A stretch of DNA of 64,000 nucleotides from Agromyces subbeticus DSM 16689 (lineage in GTDB: Bacteria; Actinomycetota; Actinomycetes; Actinomycetales; Microbacteriaceae). This document shows, one piece after another, positions 46,196-54,972 of the stretch. Within the stretch, counting starts at the first letter, position 1, and each line of letters begins with the position of its first letter. The DNA lies in assembly GCF_000421565.1 (NCBI RefSeq), contig NZ_ATXG01000007.1, positions 62,001 through 126,000 on the forward strand, given 5' to 3'. Below the pieces are notes generated by a model that saw nothing but the letters and a program-made list of their open reading frames with translations, was not told the origin of the DNA and ran no database searches. The position numbers were made by a program, and so were the translations under genes.

Positions 46196-47150
46196 CGATG
46201 TAGTCGTTCATCGACGAGGGCCCGCCGAACATCCAGATGCCGTCGGGCAGGCGGTGCACCTTGCCGCTCTGCACGAACGGCAGCGACTGCCAGACGGCGT
46301 TGCCGGCGAGCTCGTTCTGGTAGGCGTCGGTGTCGCCGTTCGCGATGTAGATGAACTCCACGTCGCCGACGGCGGTGAGCCCCTCGACATCGGTCGAACC
46401 GAGGCCGTAGTCGGCGTCGCCCTCGCCTGTCCAGGCGTTCTCGAGTCCGAGCTCTTCAGCGACCGCGGTCAGCAGTGCACCCTCGGCGAAGGGGCGAATG
46501 GCGACCTGGCCGCCGCTGGCCCAGGAGTCGCTCATCATGAACGGAGCGCCGGTGAGACCGGCGGCGTCGAGCGCAGCCGCACCCTCGGCGAGCTTGTCGT
46601 GGAAGTCGGCGAGCACCTCGTCGCCCTCTGCCTCGTGACCGGTGGCCACGGCGATGCGCTCGAGGTTCTTCTCCATCTGGCCGATGGGGTCCGACGCATC
46701 GGCGCCGCGCACCACGAGCACGGGAGCGAACTCCTCGATCTGGGTGATGACCGCTTCGGGCAGGTCGCTCGTGGTCAGCACGAGCTCGGGAGCGAGACCC
46801 GCGATCGCATCCACCGAGGGCTCGCCGCGCATGCCGACATCGGTCACGCTGTCGTCGAGCGCCTCGGACTTGACCCAGTCGCCGTAGCCCTCGATGTCAG
46901 CGACGCCCACGGGCATGACGCCGAGGGCGACGAGGTTCTCGGCCGTGTTCCACTCGAGTGCGACGATCTTCTCGGCGGGCGCCGCGAGCTCGATGCTCTC
47001 GCCGCGGTCGTCGGTGATGACGATCGCAGCGGCGTCACCGCTCGGCTCGCCCGCGTTCTCAGTCGTGCCGCAGCCGGTGAGCAGCAGCACGGATGCCGCG
47101 ATGGTGGCGGTGATGGCGATGGTCGGCCGATTCACGGCAGCTCTTCTCAT
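46167..47150 (-). CDS. Iron-siderophore substrate-binding lipoprotein
   Basis: A 327-residue lipoprotein (lipobox LLTGC, Cys 27) of the FecB/FhuD cluster, with the family segments KIVALEWNTAENLVALGVMP and DAIAGLAPELVLTTSDLPEA. It delivers ferric siderophore to the fused permease. The ligand type is not evident. Confidence 0.9.
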   Translation of the reverse strand: MRRAAVNRPTIAITATIAASVLLLTGCGTTENAGEPSGDAAAIVITDDRGESIELAAPAEKIVALEWNTAENLVALGVMPVGVADIEGYGDWVKSEALDDSVTDVGMRGEPSVDAIAGLAPELVLTTSDLPEAVITQIEEFAPVLVVRGADASDPIGQMEKNLERIAVATGHEAEGDEVLADFHDKLAEGAAALDAAGLTGAPFMMSDSWASGGQVAIRPFAEGALLTAVAEELGLENAWTGEGDADYGLGSTDVEGLTAVGDVEFIYIANGDTDAYQNELAGNAVWQSLPFVQSGKVHRLPDGIWMFGGPSSMNDYIDAVVATLAG

Positions 47151-47214
47151 GGTGTCCTTCGATCGGCGCGCAGGCAGGGAAATGCCGCGCGAGGGGGGTT
47201 GGAGACGACCGGCG

Positions 47215-48090
47215 CTAGGCGACGGCGAGTGTGCGGTCGGCGCGTTGCCGGGTGTTGTACCGGCCGATGGGGCAGGTGGTGATGCAGCCGCGGTCGTCGA
47301 CCTCGACGTCGACGCGAATGCCGTAGGCCGAGCTCAGCATGTCGGAGACCAGCACCTCCGCCGGCGTGCCGACGGCGCGGACGCGCCCGGACTCGAGCAG
47401 CACCACGCGGTCGGCGACGGCGGCCGCCTGGTCGAGGTCGTGGAGTACGACGCCGATGGTCACGCCGTGGTCGTCGGCGAGTTCGCGGATGAGGTCGAGC
47501 AGCTCGACCTGGTAGCGGAGGTCGAGATAGGTCGTGGGCTCGTCGAGGAGGAGCACTCCGGTGTCTTGCGCGAGACACGAGGCGAGCCAGACGCGTTGCA
47601 ACTGCCCGCCGGACAGGCGATCGACGGGCTGCTCGGCGAATGCCGTGACACCGGTGAGTTCCATCGCGCGGTCGACGATCGCGGCTCCGCCGGCGTCGCC
47701 GGCGATCCAGCGGCCGCGGTGCGGGTGGCGCCCGAACTCCACGAGCTCGCGCACGGTGATGCCACCGGGGGTCGGGCGGCTCTGGGCGAGCAGGGTGACC
47801 CGGCGGGCGAAGTCGCGCCCGCTCAGGGTGGCGGCGTCGACGCCGCGCTCGAGCAGGTCTGCCGGCTCGACACCCGTCTCGCCTCGGCTGATGGTGTGGC
47901 CGTCGTCGGCCGCGAGGAGCACGCGGCCCGAGTCGGGCTGGTGCAGGCGCGCGAGCGCGCGCAGGAGCGTGGACTTGCCGCTGCCGTTCGGGCCGACGAG
48001 TGCGGTGACCTTGCCCGGTTCGAGGTGGATCTCCGCGCCGTGCACCACTGGGGCGCCGTTGTAGGAGAGTGTGAGGTCGAGACCGAGCAT
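47215..48090 (-). CDS. Siderophore ABC transporter ATP-binding protein
   Basis: A 291-residue FecE-like ATPase: Walker A GPNGSGKSTLLRALAR, signature LSGGQLQRVWLASCLAQD, Walker B VLLLDEPTTYLDL. First gene of the iron uptake operon. A C-terminal extension contains two cysteines in DRGCITTCPIGRYNT. ATG start 6 bases after a TATAGT -10 box that overlaps the iron box. Confidence 0.93.
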   Translation of the reverse strand: MLGLDLTLSYNGAPVVHGAEIHLEPGKVTALVGPNGSGKSTLLRALARLHQPDSGRVLLAADDGHTISRGETGVEPADLLERGVDAATLSGRDFARRVTLLAQSRPTPGGITVRELVEFGRHPHRGRWIAGDAGGAAIVDRAMELTGVTAFAEQPVDRLSGGQLQRVWLASCLAQDTGVLLLDEPTTYLDLRYQVELLDLIRELADDHGVTIGVVLHDLDQAAAVADRVVLLESGRVRAVGTPAEVLVSDMLSSAYGIRVDVEVDDRGCITTCPIGRYNTRQRADRTLAVA

Positions 48091-48096
48091 GCCTCC

Positions 48097-48127
48097 ACTA
48101 TAGGTGAGGCTTACCTAAGTGCGTCAA
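48097..48127 (-). promoter_or_regulatory. Iron box (DtxR/IdeR type) over the siderophore operon promoter
   Basis: The 19-base ATAGGTGAGGCTTACCTAA at 48100-48118 closely matches the IdeR/DtxR consensus TTAGGTTAGGCTAACCTAA. On the minus strand TTGACG (48122-48127) and TATAGT (48097-48102) frame it with a 19-base spacer, so bound repressor would block polymerase. The start codon follows six bases after TATAGT. Confidence 0.85.
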
Positions 48128-48155
48128 ATCCCTCGTCATCTTCGGCAATGACCCA

Positions 48156-49580
48156 TCACCAGAGTTCGGGATGCCGCCGGCTGCGCCGCGCCCTCCGCTC
48201 GAGCTGGGCGGCGAGCGCGAAGAGCGTCGCCTCGCCGCCCGGCCGGCCGATGAGCTGCACCCCCATGGGCAACCCGTCGCCGGTCTCCGAGATCGGCACC
48301 GTGATCGCCGGCAGGCCCGCGACGTTCACGAACGACGTGAACGGCGTGAACTCCACCTGCTGGGCGAAGTTGCGCTCGCCGTCGTCGGGGTCGTACCAGC
48401 CGATCGGGCGCGGGGTCAGGGCGAGCGCGGGCGTGAGCACCGCATCGAACGACGCGAACCTGCGGATCGTGCGCTCCTCGAAGCCGGCCAGCCAGGCCAG
48501 CGCCTCGGCGAGCCGGCGGGCCGGCACGGCGCGGCCGCGCAGCAGCAGCCAACGCGTCAGCGGTTCGAGCAGTGCCTCTGGCTCGCCGTCGACGGGAATC
48601 GTCGCGGCACCGGCCTGCCAGATGGTGCGGAACGCCTCGGGGTAGCCGGGCTCGGGTGCCGGCGCCACCGCCTCGACACCGTGGCCCAGGCCGTCGAGCA
48701 GTTCGATGCCGTGCTCGAGTGCCGCGTGCGCCTCGGGCGCGATCACGATGTCGTAGGCGTCGTCCCACGGGGAGTCCGTCATCACCCCGACCTGGAACCG
48801 GCCCTCGCCGCGAATGGCCGCGCCGAGGAACGGTCCGTCGTCGCCCGGCGCGCGCATGGCGAAGCGGTGCGCAGCAGGGTAGCCGGTCGGCGCGATGAGC
48901 CCATCGAGCAGCAGTGCCGCGTCGGCGACGGTTCGGGCGAGCGGTCCGGCGACGCTGAGACCGGCGAGGCCCGCGAGCCCCGAGCCGGCCGGCACCCGAC
49001 CGCGCGACGGCTTCACCCCGACGAGCCCGCATGAGGCGGCCGGGATGCGGATCGACCCGCCGCCGTCTGACCCCGGGGCGAAGGGCAGCATGCCGGATGC
49101 CACGGCGGCCGCCGCTCCCCCGCTCGACCCTCCGGCGCCGAGCGCGAGGTTCCACGGGTTCCTCGTCGGCGCGACGCCGACACCCTCGGTGTACGAGGGC
49201 AGGCCGAACTCGGGTGTCTGCGACTTGCCGAGGCTCACCGCGCCGGCGGCGTCGACCGCTTGAACGAGTTCGTCGGAGGCATCCGGAACGAAGTCGGTGA
49301 AGGCGCGCGACCCGAACCGGGCGGGCACCCCCGCCCGCTGGTGCAGGTCTTTGTCGGCGAGCGGCAGACCCCAGAGCGGCGCCGTCTTCGGCACGTTCGC
49401 AGCAACGTGCCGCGCCCGTTCGATGGCGGCCTCCGGCGTCACCGTCGCGAAGGCGCCGACCTCGGCGTCGAGCCGCTCGACACGGGCCAGGTAGTGCTCG
49501 GCCAGCTCGACCGGCGAGACGTCGCCGCGTTGCAGCATCTGATGAAGTTCGAGAGCCGTGTGCTCGTGCAGCGCCGTCAT
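48156..49580 (-). CDS. Amidase (amidase-signature family)
   Basis: A 474-residue Ser-Ser-Lys amidase. The catalytic lysine is in LADKDLHQ, the signature serines are in GAGGSSGGAAAAV and GSDGGGSIRIPAASCG. It resembles free-standing amidases rather than GatA, since gatB and gatC are not nearby. Substrate unknown. TAGGCT-N6 before the ATG suggests a leaderless transcript. Confidence 0.9.
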   Translation of the reverse strand: MTALHEHTALELHQMLQRGDVSPVELAEHYLARVERLDAEVGAFATVTPEAAIERARHVAANVPKTAPLWGLPLADKDLHQRAGVPARFGSRAFTDFVPDASDELVQAVDAAGAVSLGKSQTPEFGLPSYTEGVGVAPTRNPWNLALGAGGSSGGAAAAVASGMLPFAPGSDGGGSIRIPAASCGLVGVKPSRGRVPAGSGLAGLAGLSVAGPLARTVADAALLLDGLIAPTGYPAAHRFAMRAPGDDGPFLGAAIRGEGRFQVGVMTDSPWDDAYDIVIAPEAHAALEHGIELLDGLGHGVEAVAPAPEPGYPEAFRTIWQAGAATIPVDGEPEALLEPLTRWLLLRGRAVPARRLAEALAWLAGFEERTIRRFASFDAVLTPALALTPRPIGWYDPDDGERNFAQQVEFTPFTSFVNVAGLPAITVPISETGDGLPMGVQLIGRPGGEATLFALAAQLERRARRSRRHPELW

Positions 49581-49586
49581 GCTTCG

Positions 49587-49622
49587 AGCCTACGGCTGCG
49601 CGCGTCGCGCCGGCGCTATCGT
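49587..49622. promoter_or_regulatory. Back-to-back leaderless promoters, amidase / membrane protein
   Basis: Start codons lie 48 bases apart. Leftward, TAGGCT (49587-49592 on the minus strand) is six bases from the amidase ATG. Rightward, TATCGT (49617-49622) is six bases from the ATG at 49629. No room for ribosome-binding sites. Confidence 0.5.
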
Positions 49623-49628
49623 TGGGCC

Positions 49629-50252
49629 ATGGTCAGCGCCGCGATCGCGAGGCATCCGCTGGCGTGGGGCGCTGCCTGGGCCGCCGCGCTCGGCGTCGTG
49701 ATCGTGTTCGCCGCGCTCTTCGACTGGCCGGCCGGGGTCTGGTCGCTCCTCATCGTGCTGCTGGTCGGCCCGAGCCTGGTCGCGACCGTCATCGTGCTGC
49801 AGGCGACGCCGCGTGACCACCTCGCCCACCGCACCTCGGTGTTCGGCCACTTCTTCTCGCGGTACCTGACGCTCGTGTTCGCCTTCGCCGCCTGGTCGGG
49901 CTCCGTGGTCCTGGGTGCCGCGATCTCGACGTCGATCCAGCTCGCCGCCGACGGCAAAGAGGATGAGCTCGTCGGCATCGGCTTCCAGGTGCTCGCGCTC
50001 CTCACGCCGGTCGTGGCCGGTGTGCTGTGGGCGGCGCTCATCGTGCGCTGCTCGTGGTTCCTCGCCCGATTGCGCGGTTGGGCCGAGGCGCCGGCTGCGA
50101 GCGAGGTGCCGCAGTCGATGCTCGCGACCCGCCCGACGCTGCGCCGGGTCGTGATCGGGCTCGCCCACCCCGGGCTGCTGCTCGCGACGGGACTGGCATC
50201 GGCGCTGCTCGCGATGCTCGCCGCCGAGAACGAGTTCAGCATCGTCCTCTGA
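49629..50252 (+). CDS. Four-helix membrane protein of unknown function
   Basis: A 207-residue protein with four predicted membrane segments (for example WGAAWAAALGVVIVFAALFD, SLLIVLLVGPSLVATVIVLQ, VFAFAAWSGSVVLGAAISTS and a C-terminal LLLATGLASALLAMLAAENE). No known domain is recognised. Leaderless-type TATCGT precedes the ATG. It converges on a GNAT gene. Confidence 0.72.
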   Translation: MVSAAIARHPLAWGAAWAAALGVVIVFAALFDWPAGVWSLLIVLLVGPSLVATVIVLQATPRDHLAHRTSVFGHFFSRYLTLVFAFAAWSGSVVLGAAISTSIQLAADGKEDELVGIGFQVLALLTPVVAGVLWAALIVRCSWFLARLRGWAEAPAASEVPQSMLATRPTLRRVVIGLAHPGLLLATGLASALLAMLAAENEFSIVL

Positions 50253-50280
50253 GGCGCCCGGCGCCGCGGCATCCGCTCGG

Positions 50281-50859
50281 CTACTTGAGCGACTTCTGCA
50301 GCAGCACCGTGCCGAGCCAGCGCTCGAACTTGAAGCCCACGCGGCCCATGCGCCCGATCTCCTCGAAGCCGAACTTCTCGTGCAGGGCGATCGACGCCTC
50401 GGCGCCCTGATCGGCGATGACGGCGATCATCTCCTTCAAGCCCGCAGCCTTCGCCCGTTCGATGAGCTCGGCGAGCAGCACCCGGCCGAGCCCCTTGCCG
50501 GATGCCGCGGGGCCGAGGTAGATCGAGTTCTCGACCGTGTAGCGGTAGGCGCGCTTCTGCTTCCACGGTGAGACGAGCGCGAAGCCGAGCAGCTGCCCGC
50601 TCGGCGACACGGCGACGATGAACGGCATGCCGAGCTTCTCGAGGTACGCGAACTTGTCCTTCCACTCCGCGAGGGTCATGGCGTCTTCGTCGAAGGTGAC
50701 CGTGGAGTTGGCGACGTAGTAGTTGTAGATCTCGCGAACGGCCGGGAGATCGGCGGCGCGCGCGTCGCGCAGCGAGTACTCGAAGGGCGCCTCTGCAGGG
50801 GGCGCCGGGCGAAGGTGGGGCGGCAGCACGCGTCGCGCCTGGTATTCCTCTTCGAGCAT
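50281..50859 (-). CDS. GNAT family N-acetyltransferase
   Basis: A 192-residue acetyltransferase resembling phosphinothricin acetyltransferases. YSLRDARAADLPAVREIYNY at the N-terminus and YLGPAASGKGLGRVLLAELI, the acetyl-CoA loop, are clear. The C-terminal part (ALHEKFGFEEIGRMGRVGFK) continues the fold. TATTCT-N6 precedes the ATG. Substrate is not known. Confidence 0.85.
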   Translation of the reverse strand: MLEEEYQARRVLPPHLRPAPPAEAPFEYSLRDARAADLPAVREIYNYYVANSTVTFDEDAMTLAEWKDKFAYLEKLGMPFIVAVSPSGQLLGFALVSPWKQKRAYRYTVENSIYLGPAASGKGLGRVLLAELIERAKAAGLKEMIAVIADQGAEASIALHEKFGFEEIGRMGRVGFKFERWLGTVLLQKSLK

Positions 50860-50893
50860 GCCGCCAGAATACCCGCGACGTGTTGCCGTGGGA

Positions 50894-51610
50894 TTACACG
50901 AGCCGGAGGGGCTGGTCCGGCAGGCTCCAGTCGACGGGCGCTGCACCCTGCGCCTCGAGCAGCGCGTTCGCCCGGCTGAAGGGCCGGGATCCGAAGAACC
51001 CGCGCGACGCCGAGAGCGGACTCGGATGCGCCGACTCGATCGTCGGCGTATCGCCGAGCAGCGGCGTGAGCTGCTGGGCGTCGCGCCCCCACAGCACCGC
51101 CACGAGCGGGCCGCCCCGCGAGACGAGCGAGCGGATCGCATGGTCGGTCACGGTCTCCCAGCCCTTGCCGCGGTGCGACGCGGGAGCCCCTGGCTGCACG
51201 GTCAGCACCCGGTTCAGCAGCATCACGCCGTTCGCGCTCCAGTGGGTGAGGTCGCCGTGCTGCGGCGGCACCACCCCGAGGTCGTCGGCGAGTTCGCGGT
51301 AGATGTTGGCGAGGCTGCGCGGCACTGGCCGAACCTGCGGATCGACGGCGAACGAGAGGCCGATCGGATGCCCCGGAGTGGGGTACGGGTCCTGACCGAC
51401 GATGAGCACCCGCACGTCGGCCAACGGAGCGTTGAACGCCCGGAGCACGTGCCGCTCGCCCGGCAGGTAGCCGCGCCCGGCCGCCTGCTCGGCGCGGAGG
51501 AACTCCTCGAGGCCGGCGAGGTGCGGGCCGACCGGTGCGAGCGCGCGCGCCCAGCCCGCGTCGATGCGGCCTTCGGCGGCAAGCTCGTCGAGGGACGTCG
51601 AAGTGACCAT
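50894..51610 (-). CDS. ung: Uracil-DNA glycosylase, family 1
   Basis: Removes uracil from DNA. The 238-residue protein has the catalytic [16 protein letters not shown] (D74) and the late [21 protein letters not shown] at 51610 is chosen; a GTG one codon later is possible. It lies 49 bases after the phosphoribosyltransferase gene. Confidence 0.95.
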   Translation of the reverse strand: MVTSTSLDELAAEGRIDAGWARALAPVGPHLAGLEEFLRAEQAAGRGYLPGERHVLRAFNAPLADVRVLIVGQDPYPTPGHPIGLSFAVDPQVRPVPRSLANIYRELADDLGVVPPQHGDLTHWSANGVMLLNRVLTVQPGAPASHRGKGWETVTDHAIRSLVSRGGPLVAVLWGRDAQQLTPLLGDTPTIESAHPSPLSASRGFFGSRPFSRANALLEAQGAAPVDWSLPDQPLRLV

Positions 51611-51659
51611 CAACTGCCGGTGGTGGAGACCAGCACGCCGCCCCCGATGAGGTGCACGC

Positions 51660-52193
51660 TCACGCGGCACCCTCGTCGAGCGCCGGGCGTTCCACGGGCG
51701 GCAGGGCCGACCACGGGAAGACGATCCAGTCGTCGGTGCGGCGGTAGTCGAAGTCGGGAGCGAGCACCGTGTGCGACTTCGTGTAGAGCGTCGCGGTGCG
51801 CACGTCGGCACCCTCGTCGGTGAGCAGCCCGAGCACCTTGGCGAGGGTGCGGCCGGAATCCGAGACGTCGTCGACGAGCAGCACGCGTTTGCCCATGAGT
51901 GCCGGCGCGTCGAGCATCGGCGGGTGCAGCACCGGCTCGGGCAGTCGCTCGTCGATGCCGGAGTAGAACTCGACGTTGATCGAGCCGCACGCCTTGGTGC
52001 CGAGCGCATAGGAGATCGCGCCGGCGAGCAGCAGCCCGCCGCGGGCGATCGCGATCACGACGTCGGGGCGGAAGCCCGAGTCGAGCACGTCGCCGGCGAG
52101 CGATCGTGCCGCGTCGCCGAACTCGTCCCAAGTGAGGATCTCGCGGCGGATTCCGTCGACACCGGTTGCGGCGTCATTCGCATCGAACGTCAT
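51660..52193 (-). CDS. Phosphoribosyltransferase (purine type)
   Basis: A 177-residue type-I PRTase with the PRPP loop [14 protein letters not shown] and an upstream [14 protein letters not shown]. It is close to xanthine/hypoxanthine-guanine phosphoribosyltransferases, but the exact base is not evident. TACCCT-N6 precedes the ATG, suggesting leaderless translation. Confidence 0.82.
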   Translation of the reverse strand: MTFDANDAATGVDGIRREILTWDEFGDAARSLAGDVLDSGFRPDVVIAIARGGLLLAGAISYALGTKACGSINVEFYSGIDERLPEPVLHPPMLDAPALMGKRVLLVDDVSDSGRTLAKVLGLLTDEGADVRTATLYTKSHTVLAPDFDYRRTDDWIVFPWSALPPVERPALDEGAA

Positions 52194-52217
52194 TCCCCAA
52201 GGGTAGTCGGCGCGGCG

Positions 52218-52922
52218 TCAGACCCGGCCGTCGTTCGGCGGCTCATCGAGCGTGCCGTCGGCGTTGTCGGCGTTTCCGCGCCGTGCCACGCCGATGCGCT
52301 CGTTGATGAGCGAGATGATCGTGGCCGATGCCGTGCCCACGATCGCGACCCCGCCGGCCATCAGCAGCACGGCGTAGATGCGGCCGGTCACCGTGATCGG
52401 GTAGGTGTCGCCGTACCCGACGGTCGCGATCGTGACGAAGGCCCACCAGATCGCGTCGCCGAAGCTCGTGATGGTGGCGCCCGCGGCGTCGCGCTCGGCC
52501 GCGAGCGTGGCGAGCGAGATGAAGTAGATGAATAGTGCGGCGTAGCAGGCCGCGTAGATCACGATGTTCGCCCGCACCGCTGAGCCGCTGCCTCGCTGCA
52601 GGTACGGCACTTCGCGCAGGAGCGCGAGCACGCGGAACGCCCGGAACACGGGCAGTAGTGCCGACATCACGTCGACGGGGTGCGTCCAGAGGAAGTGCCA
52701 GCGATCGCCGCGCGGTGTCAGCGCGATGCGCACCACGAGATCGGCCAGGAAGACGACCCAGGTGATCACGATGACCAGGCTGAGCCCCAGCACGGCAAGG
52801 GTCGGCAGCTCGCGGATCAGCACGAGCAGCGAGTACGCCACGATGAATGCGAGCCCGAGCACAACGAGGGCAACGGTCGTGTGTTCTTCCCACCGAAGCC
52901 GCTTCGGCGCCGCCGCGACCAT
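52218..52922 (-). CDS. Potassium channel with reduced voltage-sensor-like region
   Basis: A 234-residue ion channel. The selectivity filter is TVGYGD (residues 167-172) in IATVGYGDTYP. Four helices precede the pore, and the S4-like segment FRAFRVLALLREV carries only a few arginines, so voltage gating may be weak. ATG lies one base after the SDR stop in the same operon direction. Confidence 0.87.
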   Translation of the reverse strand: MVAAAPKRLRWEEHTTVALVVLGLAFIVAYSLLVLIRELPTLAVLGLSLVIVITWVVFLADLVVRIALTPRGDRWHFLWTHPVDVMSALLPVFRAFRVLALLREVPYLQRGSGSAVRANIVIYAACYAALFIYFISLATLAAERDAAGATITSFGDAIWWAFVTIATVGYGDTYPITVTGRIYAVLLMAGGVAIVGTASATIISLINERIGVARRGNADNADGTLDEPPNDGRV

Positions 52923-52923
52923 G

Positions 52924-53709
52924 TCAGTCGCCCTCTCCGCGTACCGTGAGCGGGCCCTTCGTCAGCCGGTACGGCGCGGCCTGAGCCACGGGCTTGACGA
53001 CGATCAGGTCGAGGTCGACGTGCCGTGGCTTCTGCACGGCATCGGCGATGACCGCCGCGATGTCGTCGGCCACGAGCGGCTCGGGCACGTCGTCGTAGAC
53101 GGCGTCGGCCCTGGCCCGGTCGCCGCCGAACCGCACGAGCGCGAACTCGTCGGTCTTCACCATGCCGGGCGCCACCTCGATGACTCGCAGCGGTTCGCCG
53201 TTCAGCTCGAGCCGCAGCACCTCGGTGAGAGCGTGGGCGGCGAACTTGGCGGCGTTGTAGCCCCCGCCGCCGGCATAGGCGGTGTGGCCGGCGATCGACG
53301 TGACGTTGACGATGTCGGCGACGCCCCGTGCAATGGCGCCCTTGCGCAACAGTGGCAGCAGTGCGCTCGTCACGCGCTTGAGCGCGAGCACGTTGACCTC
53401 GAACATCCACGCCCAGTCATCGACGTCGCTCGCCTCGACCGAGTCGAGGCCCTTCGCACCGCCGGCGTTGTTGACGAGCGCATGCACGGGACCGGTCGCG
53501 GCGAGGTGCTCGCGGAGTCGGTCGACGTCGGCCTGCTTCGTGAGATCGGCCACGACGACGGATGCCCCGGTCTCGGCGGCGAGCGCCTGCAGGCGATCCT
53601 CGCGGCGGGCCACGCCCACGACGCTCCAGCCGGCGGCGCGGAAGGCCCGCACCGTCGCCTCCCCGATGCCAGAACTCGCACCCGTCACGACCACTCGCAG
53701 CTCACCCAT
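52924..53709 (-). CDS. SDR family oxidoreductase
   Basis: A 261-residue short-chain dehydrogenase. The cofactor loop is VTGASSGIGEA, the catalytic set is S138, Y151 and K155 (VTSIAG, GYNAAKFA), and NNAG is at 80-83. The YdfG-like sequence suggests 3-hydroxy acid or serine-type dehydrogenases. Substrate unknown. Transcribed with the potassium channel. Confidence 0.9.
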   Translation of the reverse strand: MGELRVVVTGASSGIGEATVRAFRAAGWSVVGVARREDRLQALAAETGASVVVADLTKQADVDRLREHLAATGPVHALVNNAGGAKGLDSVEASDVDDWAWMFEVNVLALKRVTSALLPLLRKGAIARGVADIVNVTSIAGHTAYAGGGGYNAAKFAAHALTEVLRLELNGEPLRVIEVAPGMVKTDEFALVRFGGDRARADAVYDDVPEPLVADDIAAVIADAVQKPRHVDLDLIVVKPVAQAAPYRLTKGPLTVRGEGD

Positions 53710-53757
53710 GCGCCCATTCTGCACTGCCGGCCGCCGCAGGTGCGGTTGAATGGACTG

Positions 53758-54858
53758 ATGCAGACGAGGCCGCAGGCGACTCCGAGCCGGCGCAGACGTG
53801 TTCCCCTGTGGGACAACGCCCGATGGATCGCAATCACCCTGGTGGTCATCGGCCACGGAATCCTGCCCCTCATCGCAGAGTCGAACTCCGCCTACAGCGT
53901 CTACCTATTCATCTACTCGTTCCACGTCGCCGTCTTCGTCACGGTGAGCGGCTACTTCGCGAAATCGGGGCCGCCGAACGCCCGTGGGCTGCGGCAGGTC
54001 ATGACCGACATCGTGCTGCCCTTCCTCATCTTCGAGACGATCTGGACCGTCATCCGCTGGATCCTCGGGGGCGAGTTCGCACTCGACTACACGACCGCCT
54101 CGTGGACGCTCTGGTTCCTCATCGCCCTCGCGATCTGGCGCATCGTGCTGCCGTATCTCGTGCTGCTCCGCTATCCCCTGCTCATCGCCATCGCGATCTC
54201 GATCGGAGCCGGCTACACCGAGACGATCGACTCGACCCTGGCCCTCTCGCGCACCCTCGGCATGCTCCCCTTCTTCGTCTTCGGCTGGAAGCTGCGTCAG
54301 TGGCAGCTCACCGGCCGCTGGCTCGAACTCGGCACCGCGGTCGCATGGCGGTGGCGGGCCGGCGCCATCATGCTGTTCGGCGCCACGCTCGCACTCATGC
54401 CCGCGGCGATCGAGACCTGGCGCGACCTGAAGCTGCGCCGATTCATGCTCTACGACGAGTCGTACCAGGCGATCGGCTACGACGAGCCGTGGTCGGGGGC
54501 CATCCGGCTCGGGCTGCTGTTGTTCGCGATGCTGCTCGCGGTCGCCTTCCTCGTGCTGATGCCGCGGGGCGCGCACTGGTTCACGCCGTTCGGCACGGCG
54601 ACGATGTACATCTACCTGTTGCACTCCTTCGTGCTGTTCCCGTTCCGCGAGACGCCGATCCTCGCCGGCGACCAGCCGTTCTGGGTGCTGCCGGCGATGA
54701 TGCTCTTCTGCATCGGGATCTCGATCGTGCTCTCGCTGAAGCCCGTGCGCCGGGTGTTCCGGCCGCTCGTGCAGCCGCGGGCGCGGTGGCTGTTCCGGCC
54801 CGAACCGTCGACCGCCACGGGAACGATCGTGCTGCCGCCCGAGAGCGAGCTGAAATAG
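53758..54858 (+). CDS. Acyltransferase 3 family membrane protein
   Basis: A 366-residue integral membrane acyltransferase, related to fucose 4-O-acetylase. The catalytic histidine sits in LWDNARWIAITLVVIGHGIL, and about ten helices follow. It probably acetylates a cell-surface glycan. TTGAAT six bases before the ATG is a weak -10 candidate. Confidence 0.85.
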   Translation: MQTRPQATPSRRRRVPLWDNARWIAITLVVIGHGILPLIAESNSAYSVYLFIYSFHVAVFVTVSGYFAKSGPPNARGLRQVMTDIVLPFLIFETIWTVIRWILGGEFALDYTTASWTLWFLIALAIWRIVLPYLVLLRYPLLIAIAISIGAGYTETIDSTLALSRTLGMLPFFVFGWKLRQWQLTGRWLELGTAVAWRWRAGAIMLFGATLALMPAAIETWRDLKLRRFMLYDESYQAIGYDEPWSGAIRLGLLLFAMLLAVAFLVLMPRGAHWFTPFGTATMYIYLLHSFVLFPFRETPILAGDQPFWVLPAMMLFCIGISIVLSLKPVRRVFRPLVQPRARWLFRPEPSTATGTIVLPPESELK

Positions 54859-54895
54859 CGGATGCCTCGAGCGTGACGCCGTGTTGCGGCATCCG
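54859..54895 (+). terminator. GGATGCC/GGCATCC hairpin after the acyltransferase
   Basis: CGGATGCC at 54859-54866 pairs with GGCATCCG at 54888-54895 around a 21-base loop. It starts just past the stop codon. No T-run. Confidence 0.55.
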
Positions 54896-54918
54896 TTGCC
54901 CGGCCTCGGGCACCCGCC

Positions 54919-54939
54919 TAACGTGGCTCGAAAGCCACG
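54919..54939 (+). promoter_or_regulatory. metY promoter with overlapping 18-bp inverted repeat
   Basis: TAACGT (54919-54924) fits a -10 box. CGTGGCTCGAAAGCCACG at 54922-54939 is an inverted repeat with 7-bp arms and a CGAA centre. It would overlap the transcription start, so it could be an operator. Its protein is not known. Confidence 0.4.
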
Positions 54940-54972
54940 GCGCACCCATGCGCGACTTCTGAGGAGACTTCC

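Noticed and set aside
54896..54972. SAM riboswitch before metY
   Set aside because: The leader is too short and lacks the conserved core; only one inverted repeat is visible.
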